A stretch of DNA of 64,000 nt from Gemmiger sp. An50 (GCF_002161595.1 NZ_NFID01000007.1:62001-126000); one strand, 5' to 3'; positions 32,420-41,769 are shown, numbered from the stretch's first letter. A program made the numbers and translations. Notes: generated from the sequence alone by a model not told the origin.

Positions 32420-35365
32420 TCAATCGACCAGACGGCAATACCCTTTCCATTTGCAGTATTGCTCACCGTCTTCAAGAACCAGCCCGGAAAAGCGCAGGGT
32501 GACCCGGCCAAGCCGGGGATGATTCCAGGGGAAACACACCTGCACCACCGTGCCGGCGGTTCGCATTTGTTCCAGCGCCCGATCCACCGTTTTTCTTTCC
32601 TCCTCGGGGATCCGGTCATACCAGTAGCTGTAGCGCTGCACCGGCGTATCGGACTGCTCGAATTCCAGCACCTTTTCCATGGTGTCGTTCACAATCATCC
32701 GGGAAGCCTTTCCCTGATCCCGCCGGATGCTCCAGAAGCCCACCTGAAGGCTTTGCAGCAGATCCTCGTTGCTATGCTGCAAAAGCACCTGATAGCGGTG
32801 CTCGTTCCGATCCTGCCGGATTCGGGCCAACAAAAAGCTGGCAAGCACCCGAACATGGGTATCATCGTGGATGCAGGTGCGGGGATTGTCCACACCGATG
32901 AAGCCGATGGTTGTTCCGTTTTCCCGCAGGGGGGCCACAATCAGCCGCTGGATATTCTGGCGTTCCAGCACCGCCCATTCGTGCGGCGAAGCCTGCTGGA
33001 GCGGGGCCAGATTCAGAATGATTACCGACTGCTCCTTCTTGAAGATCTCCATCCAGCGGCTCACAGCCTGAGGTGGCACCCGCTGCAGGGCATCTCTTTG
33101 GGGAACGACGCCCTGCGCGCACCATTCAAAGGTGTTGTTCCAGTGGCCGTCGTGCTCCGACGCCGGTTCAAACAGATAAGCGCGATCCGCCTGATAAAAA
33201 TCGCCCACCGACGCCAGCACCTGATTCACAGCCTTTTCAAAGTCTGCATGGCGGGACAGTGTATCCAGATAATCCGCAATTTTCTCGGCAAAGAACAGAC
33301 GTTCCCGCGCATTCTGGCTCACATATTCCTGCTTTGTCACATCCAGCGCAACTTCCATCCGGGTTGGGATGCCCCGATACTGAACGATTCGATCCTTCAG
33401 AAGGAAATGGCGGCCGCAGTACTCGTTCTGGTTTTCCCAGATATAAAAGGAATCCTTGCTGATCACATCGTTGGTGCAGAAATCGCAGGGTGCGTTTTTT
33501 CCATGCAGGATTTTATAGCATTTTTCGCCTTTGTAATCCTGCACGCCGAACAGGCGCTGCCCTGCGGGATTCAGATAGTAAAGCTCGTAGCTGGTCAGAT
33601 CGCTCAGATAGAACACATCATTTTCCGCATTCAGAATGATCTCGGCCACATCATCCTGCACCCCGGCAAGCTCCTCGCCCGCCCCGGCTTCCGTTCTCTG
33701 CCGGGCCGGCAGCTCAGGCTCCTTTTTCAAATCCAGATTCCGGATTCTGATGCAGGCTTCCGCAAACTTGTCCTCCGGGCAGGGCTTTGCCAGCAAAAAG
33801 CCCTGAACCAGTTCCGGTTTGAGCTTCCGAAGAACCTCCAGCTCCTCCACCGTTTCCACGCCTTCGCAGCAGACGCGGATCTGCGAACCGTTTGCCAGCT
33901 CAATGATATTGCTCAGCAGCCGGTAATTGTAGGCGCTTCTCTGGATATTGGTCACAAAACTGCGGTCGACCTTGATCTCGTCGACCTCCATGTTTTTCAA
34001 ACGCCCCAGGCTGGAATAGCCGGTGCCGAAATCATCCACCGAAATCTCGATCCCCGCTTCCTTCCAGCGGTGGAATATCTTGTTCAGGTAAGGGTAATCC
34101 TGCAGCTGCATGCTTTCGGTCACTTCGATGGTGAGCGCATCGCCCGGCAGGCCGCTGGAACGCAGCACCTCCAGCACATCTTCCTCAATGGATTCCTGTG
34201 TCAGCTGCACATAAGACATGTTCACGCTCACATGCAGACCCGGCATGACCTCCCGCCATTTTTTGCAGGCCTGCAGCGTCTCTTTCAGCACCCAGAGCCC
34301 CACTTCACAGATCAGACCGTTCTGTTCCAGCAGCGGAATGAACTCTGCGGGCGACACCCGCCCCTTTCGCGGAGAGGTAAACCGAAGCAGTGCTTCGGCC
34401 CCGTATACCGTGCAATCGCCCAGACCAAGCTGAGGCTGATACTCCAGCGAAAAGCCGGTAAAGCCCTCGTCAATACATCTGCGCAGCTCCTCTTTCAGCT
34501 CCAGGCTCCGCAGCTGCTCCTCGTAATTTTCCGGCGAGAAAAAGCTCATCCGGTCCTTGCCGTGGTTTTTGGCGTCCTCCAGCGAAAACTCCACATATTG
34601 CAGCAGTGTGTCCTTATCGTCCACATGATAGTCTGTGAAGGAAACGCATCCCGCCGAAATGGTGCACTGACCGTGCAGCCGCTCCCGGGCCTTTGCGAAA
34701 ATGCGGCTCACCTTTACCGCCGTCAGATCGGGCAGATTGACCGCAAACCAGTCGCCGCTGATCCGGTAAACCTCGCAGCCCTCGGGCACCTCATCCTGCA
34801 GGATAAATTTCACATCCCGCAAAAGGGCATCGCCAAAATCCCGCCCGTTTTTCAGATTCAGAGTGCGCAGATTATCCACGCCAATTAACAGGAGAAAACC
34901 GGGATGAGCCTGTGTCAGATAGCCTTCCAGCTCTTCCCGCAGCTTCTGGCTGTTGAACCTTTCCTCTTCACGGGCGGCACCGCTGGACAGGCGGCCCAGC
35001 GCATAGGCAATCTTGCCTTTTTCATTTTGGAACGCCTTTCCCCGGCTGTTAATCCAGACACTCTCTCCGCAACAGTTCTTGACCCGGTAATTAAAGGAAT
35101 AGCTCTTGAGCCTTCCGTTCAAAAGATCCTCCACCACCCGTTTCAGGCGGGAAACATCCCGGTCATCCACATGTTCGCACCACTGCTCCAATGTGCACAC
35201 CGGTTTTTCCAGTTGAAAAATATGCGTCGCTTTCAGAGCATTCCAGGTGAAATGGACCAGCCCCGTGGAGAAATCATAGAAATAATAGTAGTCCCCTGTG
35301 CTCTGGCTGATCTGCTCCATCCATCCGGTCGGATCGCTCTGTGCCTGAAACTGCTCTAATTCCAT
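32420..35365 (-). CDS. Multi-domain c-di-GMP phosphodiesterase (PAS-GGDEF*-EAL-PAS-GAF)
   Basis: A 981-residue signalling protein without obvious membrane segments. Order of parts: an N-terminal PAS-like region (1-125), a degenerate GGDEF domain (about 150-270, SGDWF replaces GGDEF, so no cyclase activity is expected), an EAL domain (about 290-540) with EALLRF, DDFGTGYSSL, CEGVET and QGFLLAKP, which keeps the residues for hydrolysing cyclic di-GMP, then a PAS domain (YLNPAGQRLFGV) with nearby cysteines CDFC, a GAF domain (about 680-830) and a last PAS-like domain. It likely senses a small molecule or redox state and lowers c-di-GMP. Start ATG at 35365. It is followed 20 bases later by the DUF1294 gene. 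Confidence 0.9.
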   Translation of the reverse strand: MELEQFQAQSDPTGWMEQISQSTGDYYYFYDFSTGLVHFTWNALKATHIFQLEKPVCTLEQWCEHVDDRDVSRLKRVVEDLLNGRLKSYSFNYRVKNCCGESVWINSRGKAFQNEKGKIAYALGRLSSGAAREEERFNSQKLREELEGYLTQAHPGFLLLIGVDNLRTLNLKNGRDFGDALLRDVKFILQDEVPEGCEVYRISGDWFAVNLPDLTAVKVSRIFAKARERLHGQCTISAGCVSFTDYHVDDKDTLLQYVEFSLEDAKNHGKDRMSFFSPENYEEQLRSLELKEELRRCIDEGFTGFSLEYQPQLGLGDCTVYGAEALLRFTSPRKGRVSPAEFIPLLEQNGLICEVGLWVLKETLQACKKWREVMPGLHVSVNMSYVQLTQESIEEDVLEVLRSSGLPGDALTIEVTESMQLQDYPYLNKIFHRWKEAGIEISVDDFGTGYSSLGRLKNMEVDEIKVDRSFVTNIQRSAYNYRLLSNIIELANGSQIRVCCEGVETVEELEVLRKLKPELVQGFLLAKPCPEDKFAEACIRIRNLDLKKEPELPARQRTEAGAGEELAGVQDDVAEIILNAENDVFYLSDLTSYELYYLNPAGQRLFGVQDYKGEKCYKILHGKNAPCDFCTNDVISKDSFYIWENQNEYCGRHFLLKDRIVQYRGIPTRMEVALDVTKQEYVSQNARERLFFAEKIADYLDTLSRHADFEKAVNQVLASVGDFYQADRAYLFEPASEHDGHWNNTFEWCAQGVVPQRDALQRVPPQAVSRWMEIFKKEQSVIILNLAPLQQASPHEWAVLERQNIQRLIVAPLRENGTTIGFIGVDNPRTCIHDDTHVRVLASFLLARIRQDRNEHRYQVLLQHSNEDLLQSLQVGFWSIRRDQGKASRMIVNDTMEKVLEFEQSDTPVQRYSYWYDRIPEEERKTVDRALEQMRTAGTVVQVCFPWNHPRLGRVTLRFSGLVLEDGEQYCKWKGYCRLVD

Positions 35366-35735
35366 TATTCAAACGCCTCGTCCTTCACACACAACGCCGC
35401 GCATGATTGTTCTGCAGGATTGTGCACGTTTTATCTGTAGCACAGCAAATGCTCCAATGATATAAATATAACATACAAGCATATAAATATCCAGTTTTTT
35501 AACCTTTACGGGTTCCATCTGCTTTTATAAATGCCGATTCCTTCAGCTTCCTACACCTGCCAACAGCAGATACGCCGATATTCACTATGTTGCTTTCCGC
35601 AGCCCATTTTTCACTCCTTTCGCCAGAATCAAACTGGCATTCCTTTTTTGCCGTCATTCACACATTGCGCATCATCGCATTTTGCTCCGGTAAGTCCACC
35701 CGAATGTTCGATGCTTGCAAAAAGCGAACTGCTTC
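35366..35735. other. Divergent intergenic region
   Basis: About 370 bases between the start of the c-di-GMP phosphodiesterase and the promoter of the zinc operon. I see no gene here and no strong hairpin; it should hold the phosphodiesterase promoter on the minus strand. Confidence 0.5.
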
Positions 35736-35765
35736 TTGACAAAACAGCGGCGGGGATGCTATCCT
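35736..35765 (+). promoter_or_regulatory. Promoter of the zinc-uptake operon
   Basis: TTGACA (35736-35741), 18 bases, TATCCT (35760-35765), about 40 bases before the regulator start. Confidence 0.8.
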
Positions 35766-35788
35766 AATTTGCAAATAATTCGCAAATT
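35766..35788. promoter_or_regulatory. Fur/Zur-type operator
   Basis: A 23-base dyad directly after the -10 box: arms AATTTGCAAAT (35766-35776) and ATTCGCAAATT (35778-35788) around a central A, with one mismatch. A repressor bound here would cover the transcription start. It fits self-regulation by the Fur-family gene that follows. Confidence 0.75.
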
Positions 35789-35804
35789 CAAAGAGGGTGC
35801 GTCA

Positions 35805-36200
35805 ATGAAAAACTACGACACTCGCCAGCGGGACCTTTTGGTCGCCTTTTTGGAGCAGCACCCGGATCAGCTGCTGTCTGTGCAGCAGATCGCCCAGGCG
35901 CTGCACGAACAGCAGATCAGTCTTAGCGCCGTTTATCGAAATCTTTCCCAGCTGGAGACAAAAGGCCTTATCCGCAAGAGCATAAAATCCGGCGGCAGAG
36001 CAGCCTATTATCAGTATATCGGCACGCCGGATTGCCATTCTCATCTGCACATGACCTGCACCTGCTGCGGAAAAACCTTCCACATGAATTCGGAACATAC
36101 CGCGCGGCTGACGCGTGCCATGGCCGAACTGGATGGATTTGATCTGGATATTCTCAACACTGTTTTATACGGCACCTGCCAAAGCTGCCATCAAAAATAA
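35805..36200 (+). CDS. zur: Fur-family metalloregulator, probably Zur
   Basis: A 131-residue protein. The N-terminal winged helix reads LSVQQIAQALHEQQISLSAV then YRNLSQLETKGLIRK, typical of Fur family. Metal sites include HSHLHMTCTCCGKTFH and the C-terminal CQSCHQK, giving the two CXXC pairs of the structural zinc site. The first gene of a zinc ABC transporter operon is usually its own zinc-sensing repressor, so Zur is the best reading over Fur or PerR. I chose the ATG at 35805 with AGAGGGTG upstream; the frame is open further back through the promoter and operator. In zinc-replete cells it should shut off the whole operon. Confidence 0.88.
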   Translation: MKNYDTRQRDLLVAFLEQHPDQLLSVQQIAQALHEQQISLSAVYRNLSQLETKGLIRKSIKSGGRAAYYQYIGTPDCHSHLHMTCTCCGKTFHMNSEHTARLTRAMAELDGFDLDILNTVLYGTCQSCHQK

Positions 36201-36236
36201 ACATCGCCTCGCGATACCCGAAGGAGAGAGAAGAAC

Positions 36237-36533
36237 ATGCACCAGAAAAACCGCTTTGCCGCCGTTTGCGCCACTGTGCTTGTGGCAGCTGCCCTGCTCT
36301 TCTCCGTCTTCTTCATCGCTCTGGAAACAAACCACGATTGCAGCAGAGAGCATTGTGCCATCTGCCACCAGATCCAGACCTGCCAGACCCTTTTATCTCA
36401 GCTTTCCAGCGCCTGCGCAAAACCCGCAGGCTTTGGTGTGCTGTGCTTCTTTGCCCTGCTGCTGATCCTGCGTCGTCCGTATGTATCCGTTGCATCTTCT
36501 CTGGTTTCCCAAAAAGTAAAACTGCTGAATTAA
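36237..36533 (+). CDS. Small two-helix membrane protein in the zinc operon
   Basis: A 98-residue protein with a hydrophobic segment at about 8-30 and another at about 64-80. The loop between them holds HDCSREHCAIC and QIQTCQTLL, a set of Cys and His residues that could bind zinc outside the membrane. It has GGAGAGAG before the ATG and lies between the regulator and the zinc-binding lipoprotein. I do not know a named family; similar short proteins with an HDC-x-HC-x-IC loop occur beside zinc transporters in gut Clostridia, from memory. It may be a zinc sensor or chaperone for uptake. Confidence 0.75.
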   Translation: MHQKNRFAAVCATVLVAAALLFSVFFIALETNHDCSREHCAICHQIQTCQTLLSQLSSACAKPAGFGVLCFFALLLILRRPYVSVASSLVSQKVKLLN

Positions 36534-36547
36534 ACAAAAACGAACCA

Positions 36548-36605
36548 CAAAGGGGATACGTCTGCCCATTTTAAGCAGGTGCGCCCGGCACTGCCGGACC
36601 CCTTG
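36548..36605 (+). promoter_or_regulatory. Intra-operon hairpin before the zinc-binding lipoprotein
   Basis: CAAAGGGG (36548-36555) pairs with CCCCTTG (36599-36605) with one bulge around a GC-rich inner stem, and is followed by T-rich sequence. It may reduce transcription into the transporter genes or stabilise the processed mRNA. Confidence 0.35.
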
Positions 36606-36658
36606 TATTTTTGCGCCCTTTTTTCGTTTTTTTGTTTGAATTCGGAGGTTTTCTTTTC

Positions 36659-37696
36659 ATGAATCGAATCATTTCCATCCTTCTTTCTCTTGTCATAGCA
36701 GCCGGTTTTCTGACCGGTTGTCACTCTGCCGCCGCACCTGAAAATGACGGCAAAAAGCTGCGAATCGTCACCACCATTTTCCCGGAATACGATTGGGTAC
36801 GGCAGATCCTGGGCGATCAAGCCGACCATGTGGAGCTGACCATGCTCTTGGATAATGGTGTTGACCTTCACAGCTTTCAGCCCACGGCCGACGATATGGT
36901 CACCATCTCCGGATGCGACCTGTTCATCTATACCGGCGGTGAATCGGACGCCTGGGTGGAGGATGCATTGTCTCACGCCACAAACCCCGACCTGGTGGCT
37001 GTAAATCTGATGGACCTGCTGGGCGATCAGGTAAAAGCCGAGGAGACCGTGGAAGGGATGCAGGAAACCGCGCACCTTCATTCTCACGAGGATGAACCCC
37101 ATGATGAGCACACAGATGAGCATGATGAGCACGAGCATTCTGAAGAGTGTACCCATGCGCATAACGACGAACACATCTGGCTGTCTTTAAAGCACGCTGT
37201 TATTCTGTGCAATGCCATCGCCGACACGCTGGGGCAAATCGACCCTGACCATCGCGATGCTTATGCGGAAAATGCCAGCGCCTATATCCAAAAGCTGACT
37301 GAACTGGACGGGCAGTATCAGGCAGTTGTGGATTCCGCTTCCAACCATACCCTGCTCTTTGCGGACCGCTTCCCCTTCCGCTATCTGGTGGATAATTACG
37401 GCCTTTCTTACTATGCGGCATTTTCCGGCTGCTCGGCGGAAACGGAAGCCAGCTTTGAGACTGTTGCGTTTCTGGCCGAAAAAGTGGATGCGCTGTCGCT
37501 TCCCTGTGTGCTGACCACCGAAACCGCCACCCACAACATCGCCCGCACCGTGGTGGACAACACCACTGCCAAAAATCAGCAGATTCTTGTTCTCAACTCC
37601 ATGCAGTCTGTTACCGCCGACGATGTGGCCGCAGGCGCGAGTTATCTGTCCATCATGGAGCAGAATCTTGAGACCTTAAAAACTGCACTGGCCTGA
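36659..37696 (+). CDS. znuA: Zinc ABC transporter substrate-binding lipoprotein
   Basis: A 345-residue lipoprotein. The signal peptide ends in the lipobox LTGC, so it should be anchored outside the membrane. It belongs to the ZnuA/TroA cluster: TTIFPEYDWVRQILGD near the start, NGVDLHSFQPT with the first zinc ligand, and later ligands in HIWLSLKHA and DRFPFRYLVDNYG. A His/Asp/Glu-rich loop (about 140-172, for example HEHSEECTHAH) is the hallmark of zinc rather than manganese binding. ATG 36659 has CGGAGG upstream. It delivers zinc to the permease ZnuB. Confidence 0.93.
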   Translation: MNRIISILLSLVIAAGFLTGCHSAAAPENDGKKLRIVTTIFPEYDWVRQILGDQADHVELTMLLDNGVDLHSFQPTADDMVTISGCDLFIYTGGESDAWVEDALSHATNPDLVAVNLMDLLGDQVKAEETVEGMQETAHLHSHEDEPHDEHTDEHDEHEHSEECTHAHNDEHIWLSLKHAVILCNAIADTLGQIDPDHRDAYAENASAYIQKLTELDGQYQAVVDSASNHTLLFADRFPFRYLVDNYGLSYYAAFSGCSAETEASFETVAFLAEKVDALSLPCVLTTETATHNIARTVVDNTTAKNQQILVLNSMQSVTADDVAAGASYLSIMEQNLETLKTALA

Positions 37697-37707
37697 GAGG
37701 AGCGTTT

Positions 37708-38430
37708 ATGATTCAGATCAATTGCCAGGGCCTGGCTCTGGGCTATCATTCCGCTCTGATGCGGGATCTTAGCTTCACTGTCCACGCCGGAGACTATCTC
37801 TGCATTCTGGGAGAAAACGGCGCCGGAAAATCCACCCTGATGAAAACCATTCTGGGACTGCTGGCACCTTTGGAGGGCTCTGTAACCTTTGGCGATGGAG
37901 TGCGCGCCAATGAAATCGGATACCTTCCTCAGCAGACGCAGACACAGCGGGACTTCCCCGCTACAGTCTGGGAGGTTGCGCTCTCCGGGTGCCAGGGACG
38001 GTGCGGTCTGCGCCCTTTTTATACCCGGGCGGAAAAGGAACTGGCCCGTCAATCTCTTACACGCATGGATATGGCACACCTTTCCGGACGCTGTTACCGG
38101 GAACTGTCCGGCGGGCAGCAACAGCGGGTATTGCTGGCACGAGCCCTGTGCGCTGCCCGGAAGATGCTTTTGCTGGATGAGCCGGTTACCGGTCTGGACC
38201 CCACAGCAAGCCGGGAGCTGTATCAGGTGATTGCCCGGCTGAACAAGGAGGATGGCATGACCATCCTTATGATCTCCCACGATACGAGCGCCGCGCTTCG
38301 TTATGCCAGTCACATTCTCTATCTGGGCGAACAGGTCTTTTTCGGAACACGAGAGGAGTTTATCCAAGCCAATCCCGGCTACCGGGATCGGGAGCTGAAA
38401 GGAGGCAGCCTGCATGGACATGATGATTGA
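37708..38430 (+). CDS. znuC: Zinc ABC transporter ATP-binding protein
   Basis: A 240-residue ATPase subunit with Walker A GENGAGKST, signature LSGGQQQR, Walker B MLLLDEPV and H-loop ISHD. It drives zinc import with the permease encoded just downstream, whose start overlaps its end by 17 bases. It starts 11 bases after the binding protein stop with GAGAGGAG before the ATG. Family level is certain; zinc specificity comes from the operon. Confidence 0.93.
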   Translation: MIQINCQGLALGYHSALMRDLSFTVHAGDYLCILGENGAGKSTLMKTILGLLAPLEGSVTFGDGVRANEIGYLPQQTQTQRDFPATVWEVALSGCQGRCGLRPFYTRAEKELARQSLTRMDMAHLSGRCYRELSGGQQQRVLLARALCAARKMLLLDEPVTGLDPTASRELYQVIARLNKEDGMTILMISHDTSAALRYASHILYLGEQVFFGTREEFIQANPGYRDRELKGGSLHGHDD

Positions 38431-39259
38431 AAAGCTGGCCCAGTACTGGGCTTACCCCTTTGTTCAATATGCCCTTGTAGTGGGTGTTCTGGTGGCCCTG
38501 TGTGCCTCCCTGCTGGGCGTTACGCTTGTGCTCAAGCGTTTTTCCTTTATTGGCGACGGACTGTCTCATGTGGCCTTTGGTGCCATGGCGATCGCATCTG
38601 TTCTGAGTCTCAGCAATGACATGCCCCTTGTTCTGAGCATCACTGTCCTGTGTGCCATTCTGCTGCTGTGCGCCGGTCAAAACACCAAAATCAAGGGAGA
38701 TGCTGCCATCGCCATGCTCTCTGTGGGCGCGCTGGCCATCGGTTATCTGCTGATGAACGTGTTTTCCACCTCCTCCAATCTGAGCGGAGATGTTTGCAGC
38801 ACCCTTTTCGGCTCCACCTCCATCCTCACCCTTACCAAAACCGAGGTGTGGCTGTGCGTGGTTCTGTCGGCAGTGGTCGTGTTCCTGTATTTCTTTTTCT
38901 ACCACAAAATCTTTTCCGTCACCTTTGACGAGAGCTTTGCCGCCGCCACCGGCATCCGAGCAAAGGGCTACAATCTGCTTCTGGCTGTTGTGACCGCAGT
39001 GGTGATCGTGATGGCTATGAATCTGGTGGGTTCGCTGCTGATCTCTGCTCTGGTCACCTTCCCCGCCATGTCTGCCATGCGTCTGTTCCGCAGCTTCCGC
39101 TCGGTCACGCTTTGCGCCGCACTCCTTGCCGTATTCTGCGCCGCAGCCGGTATCCTCATTGCGATTCTGGCGGGAACCCCCGTAGGCTCTACCATCGTTG
39201 CCGTAGAAATTCTTCTTTTTGGCCTGTGCTCGCTTCTGGGCTGGGCCGTCAGGAGGTAA
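38414..39259 (+). CDS. znuB: Zinc ABC transporter permease
   Basis: A 281-residue ABC-3 family permease with about eight hydrophobic segments. The family region GDGLSHVAFGAMAIA lies near the start and LVGSLLISALVTFPAMSAMR near the end, the usual coupling region with the ATPase. AAAGGAGG lies 9 bases before the start inside the preceding gene. It forms the membrane channel of the ZnuABC importer. Confidence 0.93.
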   Translation: MDMMIEKLAQYWAYPFVQYALVVGVLVALCASLLGVTLVLKRFSFIGDGLSHVAFGAMAIASVLSLSNDMPLVLSITVLCAILLLCAGQNTKIKGDAAIAMLSVGALAIGYLLMNVFSTSSNLSGDVCSTLFGSTSILTLTKTEVWLCVVLSAVVVFLYFFFYHKIFSVTFDESFAAATGIRAKGYNLLLAVVTAVVIVMAMNLVGSLLISALVTFPAMSAMRLFRSFRSVTLCAALLAVFCAAAGILIAILAGTPVGSTIVAVEILLFGLCSLLGWAVRR

Positions 39260-39265
39260 CATTCC

Positions 39266-39868
39266 ATGAAAAAAGCAATTCTTTTATTGGCTGCCGCTCT
39301 TCTTCTGACATGCACAGCCTGCGGTGAAAGCAGCAGTTCCATTCAATCCGGCACAGCGTCCTCCTCTTCTGCCGGGACAGATGAAGGTTCTCAGGCAGAA
39401 AATATCCCTTCTTCCGAACCGGATGGCTCCAGCAGCTCCGCCACCACCCCGGAAGAATCCGCCGGGGATACATCCGCAGCTTCGGCTGAATCCTCCGATG
39501 GGGAACCGGATATCGATCTAACCACACTCAGCAGTATCATGGTATATTCCGAGGCCTTCAACATGTCGGTATCACCGGAGGAGTATATCGGTAAGACCAT
39601 CCGGATGGCCGGCATTTTTACGACCAATCAGGACCCGGAAACAGAGCAGATCTCCTGCGCTGTGCTCGTGCAGGATGCCACAGCATGCTGTGCGCAGGGG
39701 TTTGAAATCATCATGCCGGAAAATGCGGTCTATCCACAGGATTATCCGGATTTCGGTTCGGAGGTAACTGTTGTTGGAGAACTGCAGGCAGACCGCTCCC
39801 TGGAGGAATATGGCATGATTTTTCTTCGTCTGGAAAATGTGACTTTCGAAACCCCTTCAGCCTTATAA
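39266..39868 (+). CDS. Lipoprotein of unknown function closing the zinc operon
   Basis: A 200-residue protein with a signal peptide and lipobox (LTCTAC, Cys19), a long Ser/Ala/Glu-rich linker (about 20-75), and a globular domain of ~115 residues (EEYIGKTIRMAGIFTTNQD, then SEVTVVGELQADRS) that looks like an OB-fold with cysteines CCAQG. It starts 6 bases past the permease stop with AGGAGG upstream, and a terminator follows. It resembles short lipoproteins found in zinc operons near TIGR03943-like proteins. A role in periplasmic-side zinc handling is likely but inferred. Confidence 0.75.
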   Translation: MKKAILLLAAALLLTCTACGESSSSIQSGTASSSSAGTDEGSQAENIPSSEPDGSSSSATTPEESAGDTSAASAESSDGEPDIDLTTLSSIMVYSEAFNMSVSPEEYIGKTIRMAGIFTTNQDPETEQISCAVLVQDATACCAQGFEIIMPENAVYPQDYPDFGSEVTVVGELQADRSLEEYGMIFLRLENVTFETPSAL

Positions 39869-39928
39869 CCAATCTCTTGTTTCAGGATATAGCCGGGCTC
39901 TGCGTCCCTTAATTCGCAAACACAACGC

Positions 39929-39959
39929 AAAAGCACCAGCCTTCTCGGCTGGTGCTTTT
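39929..39959 (+). terminator. Terminator of the zinc operon
   Basis: Perfect 13-bp stem (39929-39941 and 39947-39959) with 5-base loop, A-run before and T-run after; it may also end the converging methyltransferase transcript. Confidence 0.88.
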
Positions 39960-40014
39960 GCATTTAACCTACGAATATGTACCTCGAACTTCTACTCAGA
40001 CGTTCTTTTCTTTT

Positions 40015-40697
40015 TTATCGCACGCTTCCTGTAAGCTTGATCAGGTTCATAAAACGCCCATTGTCTGTTTCCATCATCAGCCTGTCCTCGACCGCGTAGG
40101 GGTTATCACAAGAAAGCCAGTCCCTCCAGGCTTCGTCGAAACAGTCCATCTCAGTGACTTGAAGCTCCTTCAGATATGGAATAAATTTCGGCTTCCACCA
40201 ATCAATTGAATGCCACATCTCCAATGCCTCCGGGTCCCATAACGGCAGCATTTCTTCCGGAACATTATTCTTCACTTCATACTTCATACCGGGAAACGTA
40301 AGGGTAACAATCGCTTCCTTTTTCAATACAGGCATCAGAACTTCTGAGAAGTAGCATCACTATTGCCAAAATAGTGGTAGGAGTCAACACTGATCACTGC
40401 ATCAAAAAAACCTTTCGCAAAAGGAAGTGAGGTCGCATCCAATTGCATGGGAATAATCAAATCCGCAACGCCCATCCGCTGAAATCGGTTGTAGTTCTCT
40501 GTCGCAGAAATTCCCAAATCTACTGCAAATACCTGAACCCCAAATTTCTTTGCCAGAAAAATCGATGTCACCCCACGTCCGCATCCCAAATCCAGAACCC
40601 GCATCCCCTTTTTCAAAGGTAATGTTAAGGTCAATTCTTCTGCAAGCAGCCACGCATTGGGTCCCATCATATTTTCATGCAAAAAGTCAGAATCCAT
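40015..40697 (-). pseudogene. SAM-dependent methyltransferase, frameshifted
   Basis: The upstream frame (from 40697) codes for a class I methyltransferase: motif I VLDLGCGRGVTSIFLAKKFG, acidic VFAVDLG and the later FFDAVISVDSYHYFG. It then ends at a premature stop (40335). The other frame continues the expected protein with YFSEVLMPVLKKEA and TLTFPGMKYE to 40015. The shift is near 40350-40360, one base lost. The intact enzyme would be about 225 residues and of the ubiE-like small-molecule type. Start ATG has AAAAGGTGG just upstream. It lies 10 bases after rsgA and is probably in the same transcript. Whether the shift is real or an error is open. Confidence 0.8.
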
Positions 40698-40710
40698 CAT
40701 ATTCCACCTT

Positions 40711-41769
40711 TTATTTCCGCTTCTCGTTGATAAACCGCCTGGCATTCTTCATGCCACCGATGTCCTTAAACATCCGCTCACATTTCTTGAGCTCAATTTC
40801 CTTACTACTCAAGCCATCATAACCGGATTCTGTGGCCAGCTTGCGATAGCTTGTCAGCCGGCGTTCCTCCAGTTCCCCGGACGCTATTGCCGCCAAAACA
40901 GCACATCCCGGCTCGTTTGTGTGCGTGCAATCCCGAAAACGGCAGTGCTGCGCCAATTCCTCGATCTCCACAAAGGTTTTGTAGAGATCTGTGCTTTCCA
41001 CTCCCATCTCCCGCATTCCGGGCGTGTCAATGATCACACCACCAAGCGGACAGGGAAACATCTCGCGTGCCGTGGTCGTATGCCGGCCTTTATCCCCTTT
41101 TCCAATCTCCTGTGTTGCAATCACAGCAGCTCCAAGGAGCTTGTTGATCAGCGTCGATTTCCCCACACCGGAGGACCCGATAAATGCACACATTTGATTC
41201 TTCTGGAAATACCGCAGGAATTTCTCACGAATGTCTGTATCGAACATGGACAGCGTGATCACATCGGAAAAGCCCGAAATTTTTTCAACCTGCGAAATCG
41301 CGTTCGGCAGATCTTCACACAGGTCCGCTTTGGTCAGTACAATGACCGGCGTGGCACCACTGTCCCAGGCAATGGAAAGATACCGTTCCATTCGGTTCAA
41401 GCTATAGTTCTGGTTAAGCGACATGCACAAAAACACAACATCCACATTGGATGCCACCGGCTGTGCCTGCTTGGATGTTCCTACCGCTTTACGAAGGAAC
41501 AGACTCTTCCGTGTCAGTATCTGATGAATGATCGCCAGTTCAGGCTGCACATCCACCATAACACAGTCACCAACTGTGGGATACTGCGCAAGTTCTTCCG
41601 TATCATACCGAAGCTTACCGGAAACCTCCGCCCAAAGTTCTCCCTGCTCGGTGACCACTTTATACTTTCCGCGATGCTGCGAAATCACTCTTGCCAGCTT
41701 ATAGTCCGGATACAGCGTTGCTTCTGCCCGAAAGCGTTCTGAAATGCCATAGAGATTCAATTGTTCCAA
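40711..41769 (-). CDS. rsgA: Ribosome small subunit-dependent GTPase A
   Basis: A 352-residue assembly GTPase that checks late maturation of the 30S subunit. It has the circularly permuted G domain: G4 LTKAD comes before G1 GSSGVGKST and G3 DTPGMRE. An N-terminal OB-fold (about 30-105) and a C-terminal zinc-binding region (CRFRDCTHTNEPGCAV) complete the family layout. Start is a TTG at 41769 with GAGAGGAG upstream. It is followed by a frameshifted methyltransferase gene. Confidence 0.95.
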   Translation of the reverse strand: MEQLNLYGISERFRAEATLYPDYKLARVISQHRGKYKVVTEQGELWAEVSGKLRYDTEELAQYPTVGDCVMVDVQPELAIIHQILTRKSLFLRKAVGTSKQAQPVASNVDVVFLCMSLNQNYSLNRMERYLSIAWDSGATPVIVLTKADLCEDLPNAISQVEKISGFSDVITLSMFDTDIREKFLRYFQKNQMCAFIGSSGVGKSTLINKLLGAAVIATQEIGKGDKGRHTTTAREMFPCPLGGVIIDTPGMREMGVESTDLYKTFVEIEELAQHCRFRDCTHTNEPGCAVLAAIASGELEERRLTSYRKLATESGYDGLSSKEIELKKCERMFKDIGGMKNARRFINEKRK

